DNA of 64,000 bases from NCBI GenBank assembly GCA_026874595.1, contig CM049320.1:16754988-16818987 (forward strand), given 5' to 3'. Positions 49,538-61,246 of the stretch are shown here, piece by piece. The notes beneath the pieces are model-generated. The model searched no databases. It worked only from the letters and a program-made list of their open reading frames with translations, and was not told the origin of the DNA. This DNA comes from Sipunculus nudus (taxonomy: Eukaryota > Annelida > Sipuncula > Golfingiida > Sipunculidae). Each line of letters begins with the position of its first letter. Within the stretch, counting starts at the first letter, position 1. The position numbers and the translations under genes were made by a program.

Positions 49538-49979
49538 AGAATAATAAAAAAATTGATACAAAACCTCCAATATCTTGCAAAATAATGCATAGATTGTCAT
49601 GAAACTTACCTTGAATATTGACAATGATTTGTTATTTCCGTTCCCAAAAAGCTGTGGCGCCACCTGTATTTTTTCACACATATATAAGTATGATTCTATA
49701 TTTTTTACCATAAAATTACAACAATCATGTCAGTTTCTCAGCTGTGATTCCATCTAGTGTCCAAAAACCTCGTAAGTCACAAATGGATGCCCTAGAGTAA
49801 TCACCGGTCTGTTTGACTGTTCGTCTGTCTGTCTGTCTAACCATCCGTTTATTAACACAAATTTGTTTCCAGATGATGACTTCAGGTTGGATTGACATAT
49901 GGATTTCAAACACTACTTACAAATGGCCTACCACTAAAGAAAACTCACTAAAGATTATGGATGCATTTTAAGCCAAGCT

Positions 49980-50470
49980 CTTCATCCTAAACTTTCCCAA
50001 CCTGCACATTTAGCTGACTCGACAGTATGGGGAGAGCATAAATGAATGTGGGGTCACAAGGTTAAAAGTCAAGGTCACAGGGGCCATCTGTTTGAAGAAT
50101 AGTTTAACGATGATAACTCTGTCGATTTTTGTGTCCAAAGATCAAAGGTCAAGGTGACAGGACCCATTTCTTTAAAAGGAGTGTTTATGCACTTCAAGCC
50201 AAACTTTTCATCAGAAATCTCCAAGATATTTCTCACCTGCAAATAGGGGAAGATTCTTTTCGATTTGGGTTCATAGGTCAAGGTCACAGGGCCCATCCAT
50301 TCACAAATCGGTTTATGGATGATAACTTTGCTTTAGCTAGAGAGATTGACTTTAAACTTCATCTATTAATGACCCACCACTTAAGTAAGAAACATTTTGA
50401 TTATCAGTGTCCAGAGGTCAAATGTGAAGGTCACAGGACCGTAATTCTGAAAAATTTCTTCAAAATATCC
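49980..50470 (+). repeat. GGTCA-rich tandem repeat array in intron 5
   Basis: At least four diverged units of about 110-130 bp each carry AGGTCAAGGTCACAGG.CC or close variants (near 50066, 50143, 50274 and 50418), with ACTTCA.GCCAAACTTTTCAT and GGATGATAACT blocks between. I associate similar repeats with bivalves. It ends near GAGACCCCTGGGTCACTAGT (50497-50516), 25 bases before the exon 6 acceptor. Confidence 0.7.
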
Positions 50471-50541
50471 TGATAGACAAATACAGCTGAGCGCCGAGAC
50501 CCCTGGGTCACTAGTTATTGGTGGTTTACTTTGTTTTTCAG

Positions 50542-50940
50542 GTGATCAAGATGCTGGTGACAGTCATCGTGTTGTTCGCCATCTGCTGGGCCCCCCGTCT
50601 CATCGACCAAGTCCTCGTAGCATTCGGAGTGCTAGATCAACTAAACCACGGACATCTTAAACCTCTACGTCAGGCGTTCAGCCTCCTATCTTACTTCAAT
50701 AGCTGCATCAACCCCATAGTGTACGCGTTCATGTCGAAAAACTTCCGGGAGATGTTTAAACACGCTGCACGCACGTGCACCTGTCTCGGCCGGCAGAATT
50801 TTCGTCGAGGACCCAGTTTCCAGACCCGCTCAACCTCGCTTTCGTTCTCTCGGACTGTCTCCGTAAAAGCCGACATGGAAATCGATGCCCATGCGAGCTC
50901 CGATTTCCAGCACACAGAGTATAAAGACATGCCGGTGTGA
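50542..50940 (+). CDS. GPCR coding exon 6 of 6 (TM6, ECL3, TM7, helix 8, C-tail; residues 283-414)
   Basis: TM6 is VIKMLVTVIVLFAICWAP with F294, C297, W298 and P300, the CWxP switch. ECL3 is longish (AFGVLDQLNHGHLKPLRQ). TM7 ends in N-S-C-I-N-P-I-V-Y, with the NPxxY motif at 339-343. Helix 8 begins SKNFREMFK, followed by C361 and C363, likely palmitoylation sites. The C-tail is Ser/Thr-rich with arginines (SFQTRSTSLSFSRT), suited to kinase and arrestin regulation, and ends DMPV before TGA, a possible PDZ-type end. The full protein of 414 residues is the normal size for this class. No frameshift or missing key residue was found, so the gene looks functional. QRFP/NPFF/orexin/CCK-like is the best subfamily guess; galanin- or allatostatin-like cannot be excluded. 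Confidence 0.96.
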   Translation: MIKMLVTVIVLFAICWAPRLIDQVLVAFGVLDQLNHGHLKPLRQAFSLLSYFNSCINPIVYAFMSKNFREMFKHAARTCTCLGRQNFRRGPSFQTRSTSLSFSRTVSVKADMEIDAHASSDFQHTEYKDMPV

Positions 50941-51455
50941 AAGTTAAAACCAAACGCCTAGTCGGACTTTGAATGATATATCCTTGAATCTGCATTTAGA
51001 CACGGGAGCTTTAGCGTATTGTGGTGCAGCTGTATTATACATATACATATTACTTGGTTTCTGTGCTCAACGAACCCCTTTCAAGGTACATGCTTTACGA
51101 TTTATTTTTCAAGTGCACTAAAGATAACGACGTTTAAAGTGCACGAAAGAAGCCTTCATCGCAAATATGTAATTGAAATTTAAAAATGCCATTTACTTTA
51201 ATTTTTTAATGCAGAAGGGAATTATACTCGAAAAGGAAAATTTGTATTCATCATGGATTTTTCATTGAACAAAGATGAAAACGACATTTTATTATTATTC
51301 TTTTAATTTTGCACGCTAGACACGATTCCGTCTTTTCGAAGTGAATACAGTTGACACAACGATAAAAGATATATCTTCCTTTGTAGCGAAAAAAAACAAT
51401 ATATAGATGCAGTTGTAGAACCCATACTGCTATATATATAATGGAAACCATGCCA

Positions 51456-51461
51456 AATAAA
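51456..51461 (+). terminator. Candidate proximal polyadenylation signal
   Basis: AATAAA about 515 bases after the receptor stop codon. There is no clear GT-rich downstream element, so it is weaker by sequence but more usual by distance. Confidence 0.35.
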
Positions 51462-52444
51462 ACGAATGCATCGAAAAGCTGTCGGACAGGGCATACTGAG
51501 TACTAAGTGCATTGGATTGCTTCTATACTTGGAGCTTGGAGATACATTTCGGGAATACCATACAGAGAAATAAGGTCAAGCACTTAGTTTTTATTTCAAA
51601 ACACTTTGTCGGAATCGAGGAAACCCCGCCACAAATGATTATTGAAAACATAACCAGGAATTAGATGCCGACCTTTCTATTGAAAACGGGAAATCATATG
51701 TTTATTGTATTTTTAGTTGAGTTTTATGTCCACGCAGACCTGTTATGAATACTGCGGTAAAATAAGTCACCAGATGTATGTTCTCATGTCCGATGAGATA
51801 TATCTCAGATAATATATTTCCATTAATGGTAATTAGTTTTAGAAGACTAACCCTGCAGTTACCTGTACATTTGGTTCTGGTTCATTTGTGAAATATGTAA
51901 TACTGTCACCAACATGTTCTAATCGGACGAAGGATAATCTATAATCTTATAGAGAAGGAAACCAATGGATCATAGTACGATTATCAGTAAAATCAGAAAG
52001 ATTGGCAGTCACATAGTAACTTGAATACATGCCATCAGTAAAATATACAATACAGAAAGTCCGCTACATCTGCTGACCAACGTGAGTGAACTCTTCGTTA
52101 TTTACCAGCATCTACAATTTGTATCATAAACCGCAGAATTACAATCAATGTATCAAGCCAAATTGCAGACTAGTGGACTTGCACCTGTCAAATGCCAGGG
52201 TTCATTACTTATATTTGAATATTAGTACATAACGCAAAGGGCCAATGAAAGGTCCCTGAAAACAGTCATATGTACGAGAACGTACGTCACCTGCTTGTTC
52301 AAGGAAGGAACCCAGTTGTAACGGTTACAACAACGACAAGTTCAACTATGCGGGATAGATGGCGATGTATATACCGGCTGCAGCGAATGAGTCAGACACA
52401 CCCTTGCTGATCATACACGTATGGAAGTAGTTGGTTAAAAACTG

Positions 52445-52800
52445 ATTGAGACTGGAATAGGCACAGCATGCATATGTAATGTAATGTTGGCCTCTAATGT
52501 TGTCTTGTTGCAAACCCTGTGTTTTTTCTTATACAAAGATAAATTTCTGCTTTGGAATTGTCCCTAGCAAGACTTGAACGTGTAAGCCTTATTTCGATAT
52601 AAGATTAAATAGGCAGAAATCCATTGAGACTGGAATAGGCACAGCATGCATATATAATGTAATGTTGGCCTCTAATGTTGTCTTGTTGCAAACCCTGTGT
52701 GTTTTCTTATACAAAGATAAATTTCTGCTTTGGAATTGTCCCTAGCAAGACTTGAACGTTTAAGCCTTATTTCGATATAAGATTAAATAGGCAGAAATCC
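52445..52800 (+). repeat. Recent 178-bp tandem duplication
   Basis: 52445-52622 and 52623-52800 are nearly identical, differing at only a few positions (for example CATATGTAAT/CATATATAAT and AACGTGTAAG/AACGTTTAAG). No coding content. Confidence 0.93.
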
Positions 52801-53567
52801 ATTGATAGACGCGACGTCATTTGGCAATGACCAACAGTAAATGTTATATCTACTAAAATTTAAGTTTCCAAAATTGGTTGATCGGGCTATCATTAGGAAA
52901 TACATTGATATTCACATATATAGTTTAATGACAATTTTGTACAGTCACTCATCATATAGAAGCCAACAGAAGAACATACGTTTTTCCAAGGGAATGCGAT
53001 TTGTATGTTATAATCCTGTAGAGTGTTTGATTCCAGCCAGACAGCATCATTGGTTTATCAAGTGAGATCAAACATAATTAGCCAACCCTAGAAAACTAAG
53101 AACCTCGCCGTTAAGTATCAGTCATGTAAGTTGAATCACTGGGGTATTAAAAGACAATCTTTCTTACCGATATAACCCGACCCGAACACTTACAGTCAGT
53201 TGCCGCCGAAAGATGTCGCTTGTGTGAAGTAAAAGGCCTTTTGCCGATAAAATGTAAGGCAGGAGGTTTTTAAATTATTATTATTTTAATTATTATATAA
53301 TATATAAAAAAGGTGTGTATATTATTCACTGAGAAAGTCTTTTTTAATCGTATTTCCTCTTTTATCGCCCCTTCTTTTTTGTATATAAGGAAGAAAGGGA
53401 TTAGTTTATCAGTTACTTGGGAAGAGAATTTCAAAATTTACATGTAGTTGTAAAGCAATTCAAAATCAGTTTAGTAGTGAAAAGAGTAAATTCCACTGGC
53501 AGGCGGCATCTTTTTTGACTCTAAGATTCCCACTTTTAGCATCATTGGTTTATATAAAAACACACCT

Positions 53568-53692
53568 TATAATCTAATCTTAAATAATTCAATCTAATCC
53601 TACATTATATAATTCAATCCTACATAAAATAAACCAATCCTTTATCATTTGATTTAATCCTGCATCTTTTTAATCTCATCCTATATCATTTA
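53568..53692 (+). repeat. Degenerate minisatellite (AATCCTACAT type)
   Basis: Units of about 22-26 bp built on CAATCCTACAT.ATA, with variants AATCCTTTAT, AATCCTGCAT and CATCCTATAT. Confidence 0.65.
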
Positions 53693-55140
53693 TATCTACG
53701 AGGTGAGGAGATGCTCTTGTCTCATATATGATCACGCCTATGCTGGATTGAAAATGAGGTTTTGAAAATATCAGTGAAAGACGTCCAGGGCAGTGACTTT
53801 GATATATGCCACTGGGCAGACCATTTAACTTTTTATGTACCAGGATTTTAATAACATAAAATAGTTTTTACTTTTTTCTTTACATTAAAGTAATCCATAC
53901 TAAGTTAGCGACCACCCCTCACCCAAGCTGATCCACAAGGTTTATTTATCCTGCTGGCTAAAAATGCTAGTGCTCTGCACGTAAGTTTATACATGTGCGG
54001 TGTGCAATTTGGTGGCGCCGCTATCCGCGTGTCATATGAAATTTCGGGTATGAAGGAAAGCAAGTTTATAAAACCCATGGAGGCTCAGTTTGAATTATGT
54101 ATATAATCGGCCGACCGGAAATTTCCAAACCTCATAGTGGCCAAGTCCGGCTCTGCGTATGGTCATAAACCTTATAATGAAACGTGTGGAACAACGTATA
54201 TAACCACTGAGAGATAGTTACATAAAGAAATCCGCTTATTGTTGTATATTTTTTTTGTTTAGGTCATTTATTCAAATACATTTATTCACAAAGAATACAT
54301 TCACAATGTTTTATCGACAGGTTTTCCTTACGGAAAGGAACTCGATTTCAAATGCAATCTGATTAATATGAATAAAGATCATTAATAATAAATTGTGGTA
54401 ATGTTGACGCAGAGAAAACAAAAACGCTTTTTTTAGAAAATAATAATTCTAAAGCAACCGTAATAAAAAGCGATAAATATGCCTGATCTGCTAGTCGATA
54501 AACCATTCAATCTTTTTCTATATTCTAATTTTTTGCGGTCAAAATCAGTCACCATCCTCTAATTTTAAAAGTGTATGACTCTGTAATTTTGAATTATTCC
54601 TTTCGGACAATATAATGTAATATTCAGTTTATACTAATTACCGAGCTTATAATGTGTTATTTCTATTATATATTTTTCCAAAATATTCCCAGACGATACA
54701 ATGTATTCATTTATTTTGAAAATGGTATTAACTGTGTTGATTCAACCTCTCTAGAATCCGTGGGGACATTTAGCTCTTTGGTACCAATCATTTATGTTCT
54801 TGCTAAATATTAGAAATAATTGAGGTATCTTGTAAATCAAATTTGTGCCGTGGTTACGACGTCTTTATTACGTCTTCATAATATCATGGCGAAGCGTAAT
54901 TTAATACAACTTATACTGGGACATAACACACACCTAGCATAATAAATTAATTATTTTTAAGGAAAAGGAAAATTTTAGGAATTTCACTAAATCAATATAC
55001 TTTATAACTATAAAAAACGGTTACTTGTACGAATAAATGATAACAGCTGCTTAATTTTAAGTGCAGACATATGGCATCATCTGATGGAAATCTTGCATTT
55101 ATTATTGATGCTGAGTACTCATAAAAGTCACGTAATCTAA

Positions 55141-55175
55141 TGACACGTGATGTGTCATTGACACGTGATGTGTTG
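55141..55175 (+). promoter_or_regulatory. Duplicated E-box element
   Basis: TGACACGTGATGTGT occurs twice at an 18-bp spacing, each with a CACGTG E-box. It lies in the downstream AT-rich region; function unknown. Confidence 0.4.
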
Positions 55176-56477
55176 AACGAGGACTCGGTTAACTACTGAG
55201 TTCTTGATTCGATGTTGGCTGTATTATACGTAATCCTTTTTTAATCACACGTCTTTGCAACTAATGTGTTAATTTACAAACATGTCAGAACATCATACTG
55301 TATGTCTGTAACCTATACATGTAATTAGCCACATGTTTCCTGTATTTAGTATGTAATCACATGCAAAGCAACTTTAATACAGGGATGATACATATTTTAT
55401 CGTTTTTAGCTTGAATCATATACGTTTAACATTGTCACTTCAACAAACCGTGCATGATTGTCTGTTTCGTTTTTTAGAGGTTACAACAGATGGCGCTATC
55501 AATCTGTATATAAATATTGCCTTCTGATCCGTTTAATTATGTTCGGCAAATTGTATGACGTTTAAAATACAGATCGAGCTTTAACATCTGATTAACACTG
55601 GGAATGGTTATTAAAAAATGATTTAGATAATATTTGTTTTCAAATTAAATGTAGTAGTATTGATGATCTAACCCATACATTAAACAATAGTGATTAAACT
55701 CCAAACAATTGTGGGTCAGTTTTGTCTTTTAATAAAACAGACAATTTTTGCGTCGTATTTAAGCTTAGATTTGTTAACTTGGAAAACATAGACCAAACAT
55801 CTAATTTAACATAGCCAGTATGTGACGGATGTCTGAATTAAGATCGATTGCCGTGATTTGATTGGTTAATATAGGGATTCCCTCCTTCTGATTGGTGTGT
55901 GTGCAGCATTTTGTTTTACAACGATATATATATATATAAATTTTCCTGGTATTTTTTTATTTTTTTCACTCACACATTTTGAATAACTATTTTGTATGTT
56001 AATGTTTTGTAAATTATAAATTACAGGTTTAATACAGGCGATTTGTACTTCCGTGTTTTGCAGTATTTATTTTGAAGATGTGTCATGAATTTGAATAGTT
56101 TGAAAATAAATATTGAATTTATTAAACATGTTTAATTAAAAAAAAAGATTTTTCAGCACATTTAGATATATTTGCGACTGTGTATAGCTCTGCTATATAA
56201 ATATAATATATATAAAGCGTATGTACTTATGTGTAATAAATATTCTAAAAAAATTAGTACAACTTACCTATATATACAATAAATTGCGTTTGTACCTAAT
56301 GAACTGTACATGTTATATATGTACTATAGAGTAGCGCTGCTATTTGTCGGTGGTGAATGTATTTTATGTTTCATGACTGCGGGGCTATGATGTGTACAGG
56401 CTTTAAATTTGTATCATAACGCCACGCAGCGCTATTATCTTTATCATGTGTTTGTGTAGATATATTATCATGTTGAA

Positions 56478-56500
56478 AATAAAAAAAATGTTTATGTGTG
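56478..56500 (+). terminator. Candidate distal polyadenylation site
   Basis: AATAAA (56478-56483) inside an A-run, followed by the GT-rich TGTTTATGTGTG. This is the best-formed polyadenylation context on the + strand downstream of the receptor stop codon, though 5.5 kb away from it. Confidence 0.4.
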
Positions 56501-56909
56501 AATAAGATCTGATCTTTTGCTTTATATTATGAAACATTATTTTGAAATATTAATTTTATTGAATTGTAGAAACAGCACATGCGTTACTAAGAGGCAAAAT
56601 ATACGGCAATTTGTAGGTTATATGTATGCCTATATAGTTCTTCTGGAGTATGTTTATTCAAATTTAAAATTTACAGTAATTTTTAAAACTCTATGACGAA
56701 AAGCTTATATTTTAATTAATAAGACAAATATAACGATAAAAATGGACTTGCAGTGGTTCACGATAAAAATATTAACCTCGAAAAGATACTTATGTTTAAG
56801 TTTTCAGTCTATGACTCGCAGCAGTCGAAGGGTGCAGAGAAAAATTCACTTTCGATAAAACATTACTAAACACACACAGGCATTAGTGTAAAATATAAAA
56901 TAATAACCT

Positions 56910-59668
56910 TACAATTAAATAATATGAAAAGGTATTATATCAAAACACTTATCGATGCACATCGTGCAGATTTAGTATTTTCACAGGAGACATGGTTGAT
57001 TAAGGAACGAGAATCATTTTCTAGCTTCTATCCATGAAAGATATATGTTCACAGCTCAAACAGGTATTGATAGCTCTAGAGTTATACTCTATGGTCGGCC
57101 ACATGGAGGAGTGGCCATACTATGGCACCAATCACTTTCTGCCTGTGTCCAGCCACTAAACCTAGGGTCAAATCGCTTATGCGCAGTGTCTCTGAGACTG
57201 TCTGGTGATTCTAGTGTTATATAAATTTGTTGATACTTACCGTGTGATAATCGTTCCAAAACTGATGTTAATGAGGAATTTCTTGACATCTTAAATAAGC
57301 TTCAGCAAGCACTCGAAATTTACAATGCAAATCCTATTATTATTGCTGGGGACTGTAATGTGGACTTATGCAGGCATAATAGTCATAAAAGGTACTTAAA
57401 ACACTTCTGTGCTAATAACAATCTATATATTGCTTGGAATAGCCTGCAGGCTCTGCCTGATCAGACTTACAGGAACTGTGAGAGAGAGGGTACTTCCACA
57501 CTTGATCACTTCATCTGCTCAGGTGATATTTATAAATCAATTTGCCATGTGGGAATTATAGATGACCCATGGAATGTCGTTGGAATGTCTCTAAACATAA
57601 TCCGGTGCTTATGAAACGTAATATTCGTGTAGATAAATACAGAGTTAATTGTGATATTTACCCTAAACGTGATCAGGTTGAATGGTTTAATGCAAGTGAG
57701 GATGCGATTCAGGGATACAAAAACACAGTCTATATAAATTTAGAAAAAAATAATATTTCTAATGATATTATAACATGCTCCAACCATACCTGTTCATCAC
57801 ATACCCACAAAAAACATAGATAAGCTTTATGCAGACATTGTTCAAAGTTGTGCAGATGCAAGTTACAAGTGGCTACCATACAGAAAACAAACAAGCTCTA
57901 ACAGAAAATGAATGCCATACTGGTCATAGACGGTAAAACCAGTTTAAGAACAGTCCTTGTTTTGGCACTGGCTATGGATACAGAATGGTCGCCCAAATAC
58001 AGGACATGTGGCTGCTATATTAGACGTAGGACCCGTGCAGAATATCACAGAATATTGAGAAACTGCCAAAGACGGAGAATAACCTACGTAAGCAACGTAT
58101 GGCAGACATGATAAATAAAAGTTGAGACAGACCTATGGACCGAAGCAAAGAAGATGATTTCAGGTGGCCCTTCACAGACCAGGACTGTTGATAATTAATT
58201 TACTAGTACAGAAATTACAAATCACTTCGGGGAAAAATATGGACACTTATATAATAGCCTTCCAGATAAAGCTGAGAAACGTAATAATATTGTTGGTCAG
58301 GCAATAAAAAACATATCACCACAAGGATACTCTCAACATTGGTGTATCCGACGTTAGGATGGCTGTAATTCATATAAAACTGGTAAATCCGATGGTAAGC
58401 TCCCGAGGCTGCGGAAATCTTGCGCTTCTAAAGAAGCAACTAATTTTCCCACTGCCTGCTTTGACCGTTTATGATACACTTGAGCACCAGGTGGTGACCC
58501 TGTCTGCTGAAAAAATGCTGATGTTCCTAGCAGCCAACCAAATGCCAGTCAACAAACACTCGACAGGCATCAGGCTCCGCCCAGAAACCACGTGAGGGGA
58601 ATTCTCTCTGTGCCTGTGGCTTGTTCAAACGGTTGCCGGGGCGATGAGCTGTCACTAAAACTGAAATGAACAACATTAGCTCCGTGGGTTCCTTGCTTGG
58701 CTGGTAAACCATTTTATCTTCCAGAACAAGGTCTCATCTGATAGGAACAAAATACAGTGGTCCCCCCTGGTTTAGAGATTCAGGATACGAGGTAAAAACA
58801 AACAGCGCTTAAGATATAGGCCGTAGGCGAAGAATTTGGTAAGGAATACAAAGTTACATATGATGCCAAAAAGACTATTTGTATAACATTCAGCAGGAAA
58901 CCATGTTCATGCCCCGAACTCGAGTTAAATAATATCAAATTGAAATGGAAAGAAAATGTTCGTCATTTGGGTGCATATCTGAATTATGATTTAACTGATG
59001 ACGTAGATATATTTAGGAAAAGGGGTGATTTTATATTCACGTTTAATAAGTTGATGGCGAATTTCGGGACTCTTTCATCTGTTTCTTTGAATGTACTATT
59101 CCACAATTTTTTTTTCTTTTTACGGATGTCAAATGTGGTGTCTTAATAACAAGTCAATAGAACGTATGTGCACAATGTACAGAATGGTTATACGTAGAGT
59201 ATGGGGACTTCCTAGAAATTCACATACAGATAGTGTACGGAATTAGTGGCTTTAAACCAATAAGTGATATACTCCAAAAACGGTTTTTAAACATGTATGC
59301 AAATATGTCCTGTGTAAAGAATTCTGTCGAAAATTTTATTGCACGACTGTACTGGATTTTTTGGAGCTTGTATTAGACATGTGGAGAGGAATTACTTGAA
59401 ATCTAAAGTTATAAGTGTGAATAACAACGTTCCTTTTCTGAAAGAACTGATAAATTGTCGAGACGGTCAGATGGAGTTAGATGGATGCTCTTATGATGAT
59501 TTATTGGAAATCTGTCTAAATGCGATGCTGTAACATAGATAATGGTTCCTTGTGTCATTTAGTTATTACTTTATTTATATTATTTGGGAGTACATTTACA
59601 GCACTTTTCTGTCTATATTAAAACAATTTGTATGTACCTTGGTACGAATAAAGATATATATTTATATA
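56910..59668 (+). mobile_element. Non-LTR retrotransposon (LINE), damaged copy 1: endonuclease part and 3' end
   Basis: Several frames together show an apurinic-type endonuclease followed by the C-terminal part of a LINE ORF2. Clear blocks are ADLVFSQETWL (56966-56998, catalytic Glu), NPIIIAGDCNVDL (57330-57368, the GD-N motif), STLDHFICSGD (57495-57527) and VSKHNPVL at about 57590, where the usual S-D-H reads S-K-H. Frameshifts and stops interrupt it. The reverse transcriptase core is missing: after about 58440 unrelated sequence runs to about 58830, then the C-terminal part resumes (CPELELNNIKLKW, 58911-58949). It ends with a GTACGAATAAAGATATATA tail at 59643-59661. It is dead. Jockey/CR1-like is a guess. 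Confidence 0.85.
56966..57614 (+). pseudogene. Broken LINE endonuclease domain
   Basis: Endonuclease/exonuclease/phosphatase-fold domain of the LINE above, spread over at least two frames with in-frame stops (for example TGA after SSFYP at about 57036). The enzyme would nick target DNA for target-primed reverse transcription. The altered SDH motif and the frameshifts make it inactive. Confidence 0.8.
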
Positions 59669-59769
59669 GGTAAAGCGCTGTGTAAAGAGCGTAATCCGAT
59701 GGAGGATCTATTCTACAGTCAGGCCATATCATTAGTTGAACACACCGTTTGTATGTATATACATCAATT

Positions 59770-60478
59770 TTATTTCATTTTATGATTTTACATGGACATG
59801 TCCCAGCGGATATGAATACTTACGTAATTATACCTATACCAAAAGACCCAGGGGGTGACCTTACCCGTAGTGATAACTACAGGGGTATCTCATTGACAAG
59901 TTGTTTCCGCAAATTACTTGATAGTGTTATTATTCAGAAAAATGTAGATAAACTTGGCTCTTCTCCACTGGAAAATGCTTTTAAAAGGGGGATTCGACTA
60001 ACATGTGCACAGAAGTGCTAATGGAAGTTATTTCACATTACATATAGAACGGGTCATCAGTATACAGTTGTTTTGTTGATGCGTTAGGCGCTTTTGATAT
60101 AATTAATATTCCCAAGTTGTTCCATTTACTAATGAAACGCAATGTTTCACCTACTGTCAGAATACTAGCTGATATCTACCAGAGACCTGTTATTAAGACA
60201 AAATGGAATGATGTTGAATCTGAACAGTTTGGTGCTAATAATGGTGTTTACCAAGGGGGTGTATTATCCCCCTTCTGTTTAATATATATATGGACGAGCT
60301 TTTAAAACGTCTCACAGATAAGGGAATAGGATGTTATATTGGAAATTATTTTGCTGGTGCTGTTGGCTATGCGGACGATCTTACGCTCTTATGTCCGACT
60401 CGGACGGGGCTTCAACAGATGGTTAAAGAGTGTGAAACCTTTGCTGAAGAATTTGATAAATTATTATAGCACGCAAAG
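59770..60478 (+). pseudogene. Broken LINE reverse transcriptase core
   Basis: RNA-dependent DNA polymerase of the non-LTR type. The catalytic YADD is intact, but the frame changes at least three times (near 60000-60110, 60290-60340 and 60385), with stop codons, for instance after DKLL at about 60468. Confidence 0.85.
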
Positions 60479-61212
60479 AAAACAAAATGTGTTATTTTTA
60501 ACAGGGTGTATCCAGCTAGATCAGATAAGATCGTTTTAAATGGTATTCGGTAGATTGGCAGGATTCTGTACAGTACTTGGGGAATACAGTAACTTGGAAC
60601 TTGTTTTTGGAATTTATTGCAAGCTTTAACACCTTAATGGCGAATTCTGGATGTCTGTCTAGCAAGGTTAAGAACAGGCTATTTCACTCTTATTGTTGTT
60701 CCGTTTACGGCTGTCAAACCTGGTTATTAAAGCATAAGTTAATTGATCGATAAAGTACATCCTATAATGAGGCTCTGCGTCACCTATGGCACTTACCATA
60801 TAACTCGAACAAGAATATTGTACATGGATTGGCGGGCTCTCCGGCTCTGATAAACATAACCAGCTCACGCTTTATAAATTTATTTCTGAACATGCAGAAT
60901 GTTGCAAATGACTTTGTAAATTTTCTGACAAAGAGAGCTCATTATACCTCAAATGGTGTACTTGGAGGCAACTTTTGATATCTGGAAAGTCAGATGCACA
61001 TCCATGGGATACAACGCGGCATTAGAAATATAAAGATACTTAAGAGACAGTTGATGATGATCCATTAATTTAGATTTACTGTCAAGGTTGATAGAATGCA
61101 AAGATTGGATATGCTACTCGCATTTGACCACCGATGAGGTTAAAATGCTAATTGATTTATTATCAACCGATTATGTAATAGGTACGGACTAAACTTTTTT
61201 TTGTACGAATAA

Positions 61213-61246
<34 letters not shown>

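Larger units (their letters stand above)
47880..49700 (+). repeat. Long dispersed repeat R1, copy 1 (inside intron 5)
   Basis: Blocks shared with 62480-64000 in the same order: TCTCTTTGGGAGGGAAACAT, GTGTAGACAGAA, GAGAGAACCAACACATTCTG, ATGATCTGGCC, AACATAAAGGTT, a (TA)n run, TTATTGTTGAAG.TGGGTACA, TCCGGTCGCC, GAAACTTCTTAGTG and GGTCACTGCGACCTATAT. Copy 1 has about 680 bp (48510-49190) that copy 2 lacks. No intact coding frame was recognised. The class of element is unknown. Confidence 0.8.
47715..50541 (+). other. Intron 5 of the GPCR gene (2.83 kb, phase 0), almost wholly repeat-derived
   Basis: Donor GTAAGG, acceptor TTTGTTTTTCAG. From about 47880 to 49700 it is a copy of the dispersed repeat seen again at 62480-64000, and from about 49720 to 50515 it is GGTCA-rich repeat DNA. 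Only about 150 bases after the donor and a few tens before the acceptor look unique. Confidence 0.88.
50941..56500 (+). other. Probable 3' UTR and downstream AT-rich region of the GPCR gene
   Basis: No coding content is seen. AATAAA at 51456-51461 could end a short 3' UTR of about 0.5 kb, but no GT-rich element follows it. AATAAA at 56478-56483 is followed within 10 bases by a TGTTTATGTGTG element, the classical downstream arrangement, and could end a very long UTR. In between are a 178-bp tandem duplication (52445-52800), a degenerate minisatellite (53568-53692) and an 18-bp E-box duplication (55141-55175). Where the transcript really ends cannot be decided here. Confidence 0.45.

Noticed and set aside
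50129-50473. 114-codon open frame in intron 5
   Set aside because: It is read from the GGTCA-type repeat array and has no domain; the similar array at 18960 is not open in the same way.
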